The translations under genes were made by a program, and so were the position numbers. From the NCBI GenBank assembly GCA_030043255.1, contig JASHYB010000197.1, forward strand, positions 1 through 8,134: a stretch of 8,134 nt of DNA, read 5' to 3'. Source of the stretch: Thermoplasmata archaeon. Lineage in GTDB: Archaea > Thermoplasmatota > Thermoplasmata > Lutacidiplasmatales > UBA184. Positions 1-6,033 of the stretch are shown here, in pieces (position 1 is the stretch's first letter; the number at the start of each line of letters is the position of its first letter). Below the pieces are notes generated by a model, which was not told the origin of the DNA, did no database searches, and saw only the letters and a list, made by a program, of their open reading frames with translations.

Positions 1-373
1 AAGTGAGCGTCCGCGCGAATTCCTCGAGGCTGACGTGCGCCGTGCGGTCCGGACCGTACGCCCGCTCGATGTCAGCTGCCTCCTCGGCCCACGGGCCCGG
101 GCGACCGAGCGCTCCCGGCCGGCCCGGGGCTGCCGTGATCCCCCAGGCGGGGGCGATCGTGAGCGCCCGGCCGGTGCGCGGCCGCAGCCGCGAGAGACGC
201 CGGTGCGGGGGCCAGTCCCAGGGCCCGTCGACGCTCCGCGGCAGCGGCCGTCCCGCCCGCCGGTACACTCGGATCGGAAAACCGGCGCGGGCGAGGTTGC
301 GACCGGCGGTCAGGACCTCGTCGATGTCCCCGAGCCCGCCGCCGACGATCGCCGGCAGGAGGTAGACCTCCGC
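1..373 (-). CDS. Partial protein, possibly glycosyltransferase-like (C-terminal part beyond left edge)
   Basis: The product is not firmly recognised. About 124 codons are visible with the strong GC3 bias of the neighbouring genes. The N-terminus reads as a hydrophobic beta strand followed by a glycine loop (VYLLPAIVGGGLGD, residues 3-16) and a helix (DEVLTAGRNLARAG), then RVYRRAGRPLP and a W/P-rich stretch (GPWDWPPHRR). This resembles the first Rossmann unit of GT-B glycosyltransferases, but no catalytic motif is visible before the cut. Further on are TIAPAWGITAAP and HVSLEEFARTLT. The frame follows the GNAT gene's stop directly, so it is probably co-transcribed. The start is unclear: no ATG, GTG or TTG lies near the natural N-terminus. 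A perfect GGAGGT (minus strand, 371 to 366) sits 7 nt before a CTG at 358-356; the next standard start is GTG at 268-266, which would remove the first beta strand and glycine loop. Coding is well supported; function and start are not. Confidence 0.6.
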
Positions 374-389
374 TCCGGCCGAACGCGGG

Positions 390-1361
390 TCAGCTGCTCG
401 GGCGGTAGAGCGTGAAGTGCCCGAACGCGTCGTGGAACCCCACCTCCCGCAGCGCGCCGACGGCGGCGACGCTCGTCTCCGCGACGCTCGTGGCGATCCG
501 GCTCGGCCGCCGCGCGGCCAGCCAAGCCCCCGCGGTGGCGATCAGTTCCTGGAGGAGCGGGGCCGGAAGAGCTCCGGCGACGATAGGGGTCCCGAGATGC
601 GCCGCGTCGGTCAGGCTGCTCACGCTCGCCTGGACGAACCCCTCCGCCCCCTGGCCCCGGTCGACGACCCACGCCGCGACCTCGGCCTCGAAGAGCCGGT
701 CCGCCCAGTTGCTGGCGCCGATCTCGCGGGCCCGGACGGGGAGGACGTCCCAGACCTGGGCCGGGGTAGTGCTCGCCGCGACGCCGGCCAGCGGCTCGGC
801 GTCCGGTCGCCGGAACGCTCGGACGGAACCGGAAGCCACGGGCGCAACGATCGAGCTCGGCGCGTCGTGGACCATGAACATCTGGTGGTCGAGCGTGCGG
901 TAGCCGAGCCCCTCGTAGAGGGCCCGGGCGCTCGCGTTCGCGTCGAGCACGCGCAGGGCGACGTACGGCCGGCCGCGCCGGGACGATTCCCGGTGCGCCC
1001 GCTCCAGCAGCGCCTTCGCGAACCCCCGGCGGCGGTACTCCGGTGCGACGACGACCGTGCTGATGAAGCCGGCCCGCTGGGCGAAGGCGAGCAGCGTCGT
1101 CCCGGCGACCGTCCCGTCCTCCTCCGCGACGTAGAGGTGGAACGGGGAGCGGCGGAACGCCGCCAGCAGGCCGAGGAGCAGCCGCAGGTCCGGCCGGTAC
1201 AGCCGGCGCATCAGCCGCTCGTAGCCCTCCGGCCGCGTGCCGAGGATCGCTTCCTCCTCGGGGAACTGGCTCTTGAGCAGCGCGAAGAACCGCGTCGCGT
1301 CCGACCGCCGGAACTCCCGGATCCTCAAGGCCCGTCCCCGTCCGAGGCCCGCCGGCCCCAC
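390..1361 (-). CDS. GNAT-family N-acetyltransferase with a second, degenerate GNAT-like half
   Basis: Predicted cytoplasmic acetyl-CoA-dependent acyltransferase of 323 residues; substrate unknown. The N-terminal domain (about residues 12-168) has the GNAT order: strand LRIREFRRSD, helix, YVAEEDGTVAGTTLL, then motif A VVVAPEYRRRGFA (103-115), whose R110-x-x-G113-x-A115 fits the acetyl-CoA pyrophosphate loop, and motif B NASARALYEGLGYR (142-155). The C-terminal half (about 178-323) looks like a second GNAT fold ending in ATSVAETSVAAVGALREVGFHDAFGHFTLYR, but has no R/QxxGxG/A loop, so it is probably structural or substrate-binding. The GTG at 1361 has GAGG 4 nt upstream and overlaps the HEAT gene's end by 37 nt. 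An alternative TTG at 1328 overlaps the HEAT stop as TTGA and would begin RIREF, the usual GNAT N-terminus. It follows the HEAT gene in the same orientation, so co-transcription is likely. Family call is secure; start and substrate are uncertain. Confidence 0.88.
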   Translation of the reverse strand: MGPAGLGRGRALRIREFRRSDATRFFALLKSQFPEEEAILGTRPEGYERLMRRLYRPDLRLLLGLLAAFRRSPFHLYVAEEDGTVAGTTLLAFAQRAGFISTVVVAPEYRRRGFAKALLERAHRESSRRGRPYVALRVLDANASARALYEGLGYRTLDHQMFMVHDAPSSIVAPVASGSVRAFRRPDAEPLAGVAASTTPAQVWDVLPVRAREIGASNWADRLFEAEVAAWVVDRGQGAEGFVQASVSSLTDAAHLGTPIVAGALPAPLLQELIATAGAWLAARRPSRIATSVAETSVAAVGALREVGFHDAFGHFTLYRPSS

Positions 1362-2506
1362 GCAGCCTCAAGAAGCTGTCCCACCGTCGGAGGGGCCCCG
1401 GCGCCGGCCCGGCCCGGGAAGGCCGGTCGGCTGGGACGGGCACGCAGTTCGGGGGAGAGGCGTTCGCCGGCCCGCCGCAGCGCCCGGCCCACCTCCTCGC
1501 CGGGAGGCCGGACCGCGAGGCGCGCCAGCGCCGCCACCGCGGTCTCGAACAGGATCCCGTCGGCATGCTGCGCCGGGAGGCCCTCGTCGCCGGAGAGGGA
1601 CGAATCGGCCTCGAACGGCAGCGGCGCGAGCTCCAGCAGTCGGGCGAGCGGCTCCCGCGCGGAGCGATCCCCGATCTCCCCGAGCGCCCAGCAGGCCGCG
1701 ACGCGGACCTCCGGGGCCCGGTCGCCGAGCGCCGCACCCAGCCGCTCGGCGGCGCGGCGGGCGCGCAGGCAGCCGAGCCCGTAGGCGGCGCCCCGGCGCG
1801 GCCAGGGATGTGGGTCGGCCAGGACCCCCAGCAGACGCTCGACGTCCGACCGGGTCCCGAGGGTGCCCAGCGCGCTCGCCGCCGCGCCGCGGACCGACCA
1901 GACCGGATCGGCCAGCGCGTCGCGGGCGACCGGTCGCCCCCGCGGATCCCCGATCTCGCCGAGAGCGTGCAGCGCGCAGACGCGGAGCCAGGACTGCGGG
2001 GCGCCGGCGAGCCGCACGAGCCGCGGCACGGCGCGCCGGTCGCCGATCCGTCCGAGGGCGACCGCCACCGACGGCTTCTCCCAGGTCCCCGGCCCGTCCA
2101 GGCGGAGCAGCAGCGCCGGGACGGCCGTCCGGTCGCGCCGTCGGCCCAAGGCGACCGCCGCCGCGGCCCGGACCCGCGCCGCCGGGTCGCGCAGGAAGCT
2201 CCGCAGCCGGGCCCGCTCGCGCGGCGACGAGCCGCTCGCGCGACCCAGCGCCAGGACCGCCGCGCGCCGCACCCGGTCCGACGGGTCGGCGAGCAGCCCG
2301 TCGAGCGCGTCCGTCGCCTCCGGTCCTCCGAGCTCGCCGAGGAGCGCAGCGACCCCCTGCCGGGTCGCCGGGGAGTCCTCCCGGGCCCGAATCCGCAGCA
2401 CGGCGACCACCGCGCGCCGGCGCTCGTCGGGGGAGGGGGCGGCCGCCGGCCGGGGCGGGCCCGTGGCCCGTCGTCCCCGCCGTCCTGCCCCGGCCCGGTC
2501 CGCCAC
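1325..2506 (-). CDS. HEAT-repeat (PBS-lyase type) protein
   Basis: Predicted soluble alpha-solenoid of 393 residues, presumably a protein-protein interaction scaffold. After a basic, proline-rich N-terminal tail (1-30) come eight repeats of about 31 residues, approximately 48-294. Each has the pattern VRxAAxxALGxxGDxxAVPxLxxLLxDP; clear examples are VRRAAVLALGRA (79-90), VAVALGRIGDRRAV (148-160), CALHALGEIGDPRG (177-190) and ACWALGEIGDRSA (271-283). An atypical C-terminal region (about 295-393) includes an acidic insertion (FEADSSLSGDEG) and a final helix (VGQLLEAAWG). There is no catalytic motif, signal peptide or membrane segment. I chose GTG at 2506, 47 nt after the polymerase stop; TTG at 2515 and GTG at 2410 are possible, and the open frame continues upstream only as antisense-like sequence inside the polymerase gene. 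No Shine-Dalgarno is seen, but a TATA-like TTTTCTC is centred about 25 nt upstream, compatible with a leaderless transcript. Link to the polymerase module is inferred from position only. Confidence 0.85.
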   Translation of the reverse strand: MADRAGAGRRGRRATGPPRPAAAPSPDERRRAVVAVLRIRAREDSPATRQGVAALLGELGGPEATDALDGLLADPSDRVRRAAVLALGRASGSSPRERARLRSFLRDPAARVRAAAAVALGRRRDRTAVPALLLRLDGPGTWEKPSVAVALGRIGDRRAVPRLVRLAGAPQSWLRVCALHALGEIGDPRGRPVARDALADPVWSVRGAAASALGTLGTRSDVERLLGVLADPHPWPRRGAAYGLGCLRARRAAERLGAALGDRAPEVRVAACWALGEIGDRSAREPLARLLELAPLPFEADSSLSGDEGLPAQHADGILFETAVAALARLAVRPPGEEVGRALRRAGERLSPELRARPSRPAFPGRAGAGAPPTVGQLLEAAWGRRASDGDGP

Positions 2507-2527
2507 GGCCGGCAAAGCGGGCGCCGG

Positions 2528-2540
2528 GAGAAAACGTACC
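2528..2540 (-). promoter_or_regulatory. Possible TATA-like element for the HEAT gene
   Basis: In the 47-nt gap after the polymerase gene, the minus strand reads GGTACGTTTTCTC. It is the only AT-leaning stretch in a very GC-rich surrounding and is centred about 25 nt before the GTG at 2506, the spacing expected for an archaeal TATA box feeding a leaderless transcript. The HEAT gene has no visible Shine-Dalgarno, which fits. The match to the archaeal TATA consensus is weak. Confidence 0.3.
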
Positions 2541-2553
2541 GAGCCGGACGGCG

Positions 2554-4878
2554 TCAACTGGCCGGGCCGCCGGCCACGGCGAGCGCCCGCTGGGCCGGCG
2601 CCTGCGCGGAGCGGTACGGCGCGCGCGCCGGCCGCTCCGGCGCCCCCCAGCGGGCGAGCAGCGCCTCCCGCCGCACGCCGAACGGGGCGAGGAGCGTCTC
2701 CGCCTCCCGCGCGAGGAGCTCGAGGTAGGCGCCGGCGTCGTACCGCTCGCTCCCGTCCAGCAGCTCGGCGGCGCGGACCCGTTCCCGGAACGAGCGGCTC
2801 CGCCGGTCGACGATCACGTAGCGGACCATCTCGCCGGCGTCGCGGGGGACGCCGGCGTTCGCCAGCTGGCGGAGCGCGGCGACCGCGTCGGTGAACGTGA
2901 CGAACGCTTCGGGGGCCTGCCCGAGCCGGTGGGCGAGCAGCAGCTCGTCGGCCGGCCAGGCGCCGGCGGCGATCCGCTCGGCGAAGAGGTCGGCGCGGGC
3001 GAGCGCCCGCGGCACCAGCGCGCGGAGCGCGTCGGCGTCGCGCGCCCGCCGGAACAGCTCCAGGAGCTCCAGCTCGAAGCGGCGCAGCGCGGCCGGCGTG
3101 TCGTGCCGCCGCCCCCCGATCCCGCGGAGCTTGAACTCGCCGTTCTCGTAGAGGCCGTAGTAGCGGTTCGGCACCCCGAGGCCGTGGGTCACCGCCGGCA
3201 GGAAGACGATCCAGCGGTAGCGGCCCTCGTAGCCGAGCGGCAGGCCGAACCGCGCGCTCGCCCGGCGGGCGAACTCCTCCGCCTCCGGTGGCCGCGCCGG
3301 CTCGAGCGGCCGCAGCCAGAGGGAGTCGACGATCCCGTGGACGACCCGGTAGCCGGCCGCCTGGGCGTCCGCGATCAGGCTCGCGAGCAGCTCGCGCGCG
3401 TAGGCGTTGATCGCCTCGTGGCACTCGATCCGGCCGAACCGCGCGTTGCGGTAGCCCTGGTAGCCGAAGGCGGTGACGAGGATCCACTTGAGCATCTTGA
3501 CCCGCTGGCGCAGGCTGCGGGCCTCCTCCGCGGGGAGCCCGGGGCGCCGGAGCGCCGCCTTGTAGGCGAGGCGGCGGGCTAGGAGCGGCTCGAGCGTGCG
3601 GGGGATCAGCCCCTGGCGCCGGGTGCAGGAGCGGTAGCCGAGCCCGGGGGCCCGCAGCGGGCTCGCCGGGCAGCAGCGGCACTCCAGCGTCTCGGCGGAG
3701 AGGTTCTGGCGGACCATCAGGTGCGGGTACAGGCTCGCGAAGTCGAACTCCTCGACGTGGTCCTCGACGCCGACCGGCGGGAGCAGGATCACCCCGCCGC
3801 GGTCGGAGGCGACCAGCGTCTCGGCGGTCCGGAACCCCTCGGGCCGGTTCTTCTTCCACGGGACGTGGACGCCGGCCGCGAGGGCGTGCGCCATCTCCAT
3901 CGCCGTGAAGCAGGTCCCCGGCGACTGCCGCGCGATCGTCTGGAGCGACAGGCGCGACAGGCGCGCGGCGTCGACCAGCCCGGCGAGCTCGGCGTCCTCG
4001 TAGAGGAACGAGTTCGCCCGGTCGATGTGGAACCGGCCCGGGACCGGGTACGTCGCGGCCCGGTGCAGGACCCGGCCGTAGGAGGTGAACGAGCGGGCCG
4101 GCCGCGCCGGGCCGAAGGCGACCGGCTCCCGGCCGAGGGCGAACGCGCCCGGCCCGAGGCCGCAGGCCGCCGCGCGCCGGTACAGCCACGGGAGGTCGAA
4201 CGCGTCCCCGCCGTCGGTGAGCAGGACGTCCGGCTCCTGGCGGGCGAGCTCGGCGGCCAGCGCCAGGAGGAGCGCCTCCTCCGGTCCGTCCAGCGCCACG
4301 GCGCCGAGGCGGACGGTGCCGAGCCGGGCGTCCGGCGGCGGGATCCGGCCCCGGCGCTCCCCCGCGAGGCGGACCTCCAGCCGCGCGGCCTGCAGCGGCG
4401 GGCTCCGGTAGTCGATCGTCTCGGGCCCCTCGGTCGCGACAATCGCCGCGCCGTGTCCGCGGACCGGGGCGAACGGGTAGAGCCCGTGCTCGAGGTGGTA
4501 GAGCTGCGGCGGCGTGAGGTCGACGTCGTACAGCGTGAACGACCGGTAGCCGCCGCCCGCGTCGATGGCGCGGGCGAGCGCCCGGCGGCCCGGGTTGAGC
4601 GTCGGGACGATCCGGGCGAGCGTCCGCGGGCGCCGGTCGAACAGCGACGGCCGGCCGACCGCGAGCTCGGCGGAGGCGACGGCCGGCTCGTCCCGGAGCC
4701 GGCGGACGAGGGCGCGCAGCTCGTCGCGCGGGCCGCCGACCAGGAACGGGGGGCGGTACTCGACCGCCACCCGCCGGGGGCGGCCCCCGCCGCGGCCCTT
4801 CACCCAGAGGACCACCGAGCGGCCGTCCGGGCTCTCCGTGATGTCGAGCAGCCAGCCGTCCGGCTCGGCCCCCGCCAC
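2554..4878 (-). CDS. Family B DNA polymerase, PolB2/Dpo2-like, with altered catalytic motifs
   Basis: Template-directed DNA polymerase of 774 residues, a normal length for archaeal family B. Motif A is intact (DFASLYP, 379-385). Motif B reads KWILVTAFGY (464-473), where replicative enzymes have KxxxNSxYG, so K464 and G472 remain but N and Y are replaced by V468 and F471. Motif C reads HGIVDS (514-519) instead of YGDTDS: the second aspartate (D518) is kept and the first is I516. The exonuclease region (about 160-300) is damaged: Exo I has RLE (167-169) for DIE, while Exo II keeps FD (227-228) in GGDAFDLP. Between motifs A and B are C400, C402, C403 and C418, a possible zinc site. RYYGLYENGEFKLRGIGGRR (572-591) matches the thumb-side KxxxG region. 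These features fit the PolB2 branch, known for altered active sites and, in Sulfolobus, for damage bypass. The GTG start lies 2 nt after the stop of the small upstream gene and lacks its own Shine-Dalgarno, so translation is probably coupled. Confidence 0.88.
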   Translation of the reverse strand: MAGAEPDGWLLDITESPDGRSVVLWVKGRGGGRPRRVAVEYRPPFLVGGPRDELRALVRRLRDEPAVASAELAVGRPSLFDRRPRTLARIVPTLNPGRRALARAIDAGGGYRSFTLYDVDLTPPQLYHLEHGLYPFAPVRGHGAAIVATEGPETIDYRSPPLQAARLEVRLAGERRGRIPPPDARLGTVRLGAVALDGPEEALLLALAAELARQEPDVLLTDGGDAFDLPWLYRRAAACGLGPGAFALGREPVAFGPARPARSFTSYGRVLHRAATYPVPGRFHIDRANSFLYEDAELAGLVDAARLSRLSLQTIARQSPGTCFTAMEMAHALAAGVHVPWKKNRPEGFRTAETLVASDRGGVILLPPVGVEDHVEEFDFASLYPHLMVRQNLSAETLECRCCPASPLRAPGLGYRSCTRRQGLIPRTLEPLLARRLAYKAALRRPGLPAEEARSLRQRVKMLKWILVTAFGYQGYRNARFGRIECHEAINAYARELLASLIADAQAAGYRVVHGIVDSLWLRPLEPARPPEAEEFARRASARFGLPLGYEGRYRWIVFLPAVTHGLGVPNRYYGLYENGEFKLRGIGGRRHDTPAALRRFELELLELFRRARDADALRALVPRALARADLFAERIAAGAWPADELLLAHRLGQAPEAFVTFTDAVAALRQLANAGVPRDAGEMVRYVIVDRRSRSFRERVRAAELLDGSERYDAGAYLELLAREAETLLAPFGVRREALLARWGAPERPARAPYRSAQAPAQRALAVAGGPAS

Positions 4879-4880
4879 GG

Positions 4881-5135
4881 TCAGCGCGTCGGGTCCCGCT
4901 CCCCGCGCTCCGCGCGGAGCCGCCCGGCCAGGTCGGTGAGGACCGACAGGAGGATCGCCTCCAGGAGGTCCGGGCTCCCGACGTACGTCGCCTGGGCGGC
5001 GTAGCGGCGGGCGCCGGTGCGGACGAGCTCGAACGCCGCCCGGTCCTCCGGGGTCGTGAGCAGCCGCGCGAACGCGTCCCAGCGCTTCATCCGCTCCTCG
5101 AGCGCCTGGCGGTACGTCGGGGCGGTACGTCCCAC
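4881..5135 (-). CDS. Small helical protein between RadA-like protein and PolB2
   Basis: An 84-residue, charged, mostly helical protein beginning MGRTAPTYRQALEERMKRWD. Three helices can be guessed: about 7-27, 29-49 (PEDRAAFELVRTGARRYAAQA) and 54-77 (PDLLEAILLSVLTDLAGRLRAER). No cysteine, signal peptide or catalytic motif is seen. I believe short proteins with an MGRTxPTYR-like start are conserved in euryarchaea beside repair or polymerase genes, but this is from memory. The GTG start is well fixed: GGAGGTGATC, a ten-base match to the 16S anti-Shine-Dalgarno, lies on the minus strand at 5147-5138. The gene starts inside the last 49 nt of the RadA-like gene and ends 2 nt before the polymerase GTG, so all three are probably translated in a coupled way. 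A role as adaptor or DNA-binding partner of PolB2 is inference. Confidence 0.8.
   Translation of the reverse strand: MGRTAPTYRQALEERMKRWDAFARLLTTPEDRAAFELVRTGARRYAAQATYVGSPDLLEAILLSVLTDLAGRLRAERGERDPTR
4907..4920. repeat. 14-nt perfect palindrome near the small gene/polymerase junction
   Basis: GCTCCGCGCGGAGC lies in the last codons of the 84-residue gene, about 30 nt before the polymerase GTG. It could form a short hairpin in the mRNA and affect coupling, but a chance palindrome is plausible in such GC-rich coding sequence. Confidence 0.3.
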
Positions 5136-5992
5136 GCGATCACCTCCTCGGCCGCGCGGCCGCCGCCGAACGCCTCCAGCCCGAGCTGCCCGGCCGCGCG
5201 GGCGACCAGCGTCAGGCGGGCGTCGTCCCGCAGCGCCCGGAGGCGGAGCGCGCTCGGCCCCCGCTCCAGGCGGACGTAGTCGGCCCAGCGGGGTCCGTCG
5301 TCGGCGAGCCCGGGGAACCGCTCGAGGCCGTCCGGCCCGAGGGTGAGGAGCAGGGGGAGAGCGGAGCGACGCACGACCTCGGCGAGGCCCCGGGCGACCT
5401 GGCGGAGGAGGGCGTCCCGCTCGTCGTCCGGGGTCTCCCCGTCCCAGAACAGCGCCGGGAGGTCGTGCCCGACCAACAGGGTCGCCGGGTGGGCGCGGAG
5501 CTCGCGGAGCCAGCCGTCGACGAGCGCCACCATCTGGTGGGCGGTGAACGCCCGGGCGAGGCGGACCCGGCGCAACGTCGCGCCGGCGTCCAGGCCGAGG
5601 GCGCGGCCGAGCTCCCCGACGCGGTACGGGTGGAACCGGTTCGCCCCCTCCAGGAGCGAGACCCGCCCGCGGACCGTCGCGCTCGCGGCGTAGAGGAGCT
5701 CGAGGAGCGGCTCGACCGCGACGCTCGGGCCGCTCCAGACCGTCACCTCCCCGGGGGCGAGGTGGCGGGCGATCCAGGGGAACAGCGCCGGCGCGCTCGG
5801 GAGGATCGCGCGGGGCCGACGGGGCCGGGCGGCGCGGGAGAGGACGGAGCGCCTCGGCGGAGGGGAGGGGGCGCGGTCGACCGGCCGGAACGGCGCGAGC
5901 GGCTCGACCGCCTCCTCCGGCCCGGGCGGGGCGAACGCCTCCGCTAGGGGCTCCGGAACGAACGACGGCGCGACGGCGAGCGCGGCGGGCAT
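5087..5992 (-). CDS. RadA/RecA-fold protein with degenerate Walker A (pseudo-ATPase, ImuA-like role proposed)
   Basis: Protein of 301 residues related to the RecA/RadA ATPase core. A proline- and alanine-rich N-terminal tail (1-60) precedes strand GEVTVWSGPS (81-90), where the P-loop should be; the sequence runs GPSVAVEP instead of GxxxxGKT, so nucleotide binding is probably lost. The next block, LLEGANRFHPYRVGELGRAL (113-132), aligns with the RadA strand IDTExxFRPERI plus helix, and LARAFTAHQMVALVD (145-159) matches ARAFNxxHQMLLV of RadA. TLLVGHDLP (171-179) is the Walker B position. LPLLLTL (212-218) gives the following strand. ATG at 5992 has GAGGT 5 nt upstream (minus strand 6002-5998) and a TATA-like CTTTAGAG further up. 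It is the first gene of the leftward cluster. Catalytically dead RadA homologues beside PolB2 are known in archaea as I recall; a recruitment role like bacterial ImuA is inference. Confidence 0.8.
   Translation of the reverse strand: MPAALAVAPSFVPEPLAEAFAPPGPEEAVEPLAPFRPVDRAPSPPPRRSVLSRAARPRRPRAILPSAPALFPWIARHLAPGEVTVWSGPSVAVEPLLELLYAASATVRGRVSLLEGANRFHPYRVGELGRALGLDAGATLRRVRLARAFTAHQMVALVDGWLRELRAHPATLLVGHDLPALFWDGETPDDERDALLRQVARGLAEVVRRSALPLLLTLGPDGLERFPGLADDGPRWADYVRLERGPSALRLRALRDDARLTLVARAAGQLGLEAFGGGRAAEEVIAWDVPPRRTARRSRSG
5138..5147 (-). promoter_or_regulatory. Full-length Shine-Dalgarno GGAGGTGATC for the small helical gene
   Basis: The minus strand reads GGAGGTGATC, complementary to the conserved 16S rRNA 3' end over ten bases, 2 nt before the GTG at 5135 (5 nt from the GGAGGTG core). 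It lies inside the RadA-like reading frame, encoding EEVI there. It fixes the start of the 84-residue gene and suggests strong internal initiation. Confidence 0.75.
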
Positions 5993-5997
5993 CCAGG

Positions 5998-6002
5998 ACC
6001 TC
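5998..6002 (-). promoter_or_regulatory. Ribosome binding site of the RadA-like gene
   Basis: GAGGT on the minus strand, 5 nt before the ATG at 5992. Its position supports this start over later in-frame codons. Confidence 0.5.
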
Positions 6003-6011
6003 GCCGGTCTC

Positions 6012-6028
6012 GAGCGGCCGGGCCGCTC
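6012..6028. promoter_or_regulatory. Perfect palindrome, candidate operator of the leftward operon
   Basis: GAGCGGCC-G-GGCCGCTC, two exact 8-nt arms around one central base. It lies 20 nt upstream of the RadA-like ATG and directly abuts (overlapping by 3 nt) the TATA-like CTTTAGAG of the minus strand, between that element and the expected transcription start near 6004. This is a classic place for a dimeric repressor to block RNA polymerase. A hairpin is less likely, since it would lie upstream of the leftward transcript. No regulator is encoded in the window. Confidence 0.45.
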
Positions 6029-6033
6029 TAAAG
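6026..6033 (-). promoter_or_regulatory. TATA-like element of the leftward operon
   Basis: The minus strand reads CTTTAGAG, centred about 37 nt before the ATG at 5992. With the archaeal spacing of about 26 nt, transcription would begin near 6004, leaving a leader of about 11 nt that just contains the GAGGT site. The match is partial (consensus TTTAWATA), but it is the best AT-rich element in the region. Confidence 0.35.

Noticed and set aside
1..390. Plus-strand open frames at the left edge
   Set aside because: Arg/Ser/Pro-rich products without motifs; the minus strand in the same region gives a protein with sensible strand-loop-helix order and typical GC3.
1237..3582. Long plus-strand open frame across the GNAT, HEAT and PolB2 genes
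   Set aside because: Arg/Pro/Ala-rich composition with no family motif; it lies antisense to three recognised genes and arises from the scarcity of stops in GC-rich DNA. The same holds for the plus-strand frames at 417-1784 and 3721-5004.
3945..3965. Short tandem repeat of GACAGGCGC in the polymerase gene
   Set aside because: It encodes the repeated Arg-Leu-Ser of a helix and has only about two copies, so it is not a separate element.
2507..4189. Upstream extension of the HEAT open frame into the polymerase gene
   Set aside because: The frame is open to 4189, but the product there is Arg/Pro-rich and overlaps the well-supported PolB2 frame; HEAT-like sequence begins only after about 2506.
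5109..5131. Direct repeat GCGGTACGTC, two copies 13 nt apart
   Set aside because: It falls in the overlap of two coding frames near the start of the small gene and is readily explained by codon use; no third copy seen.
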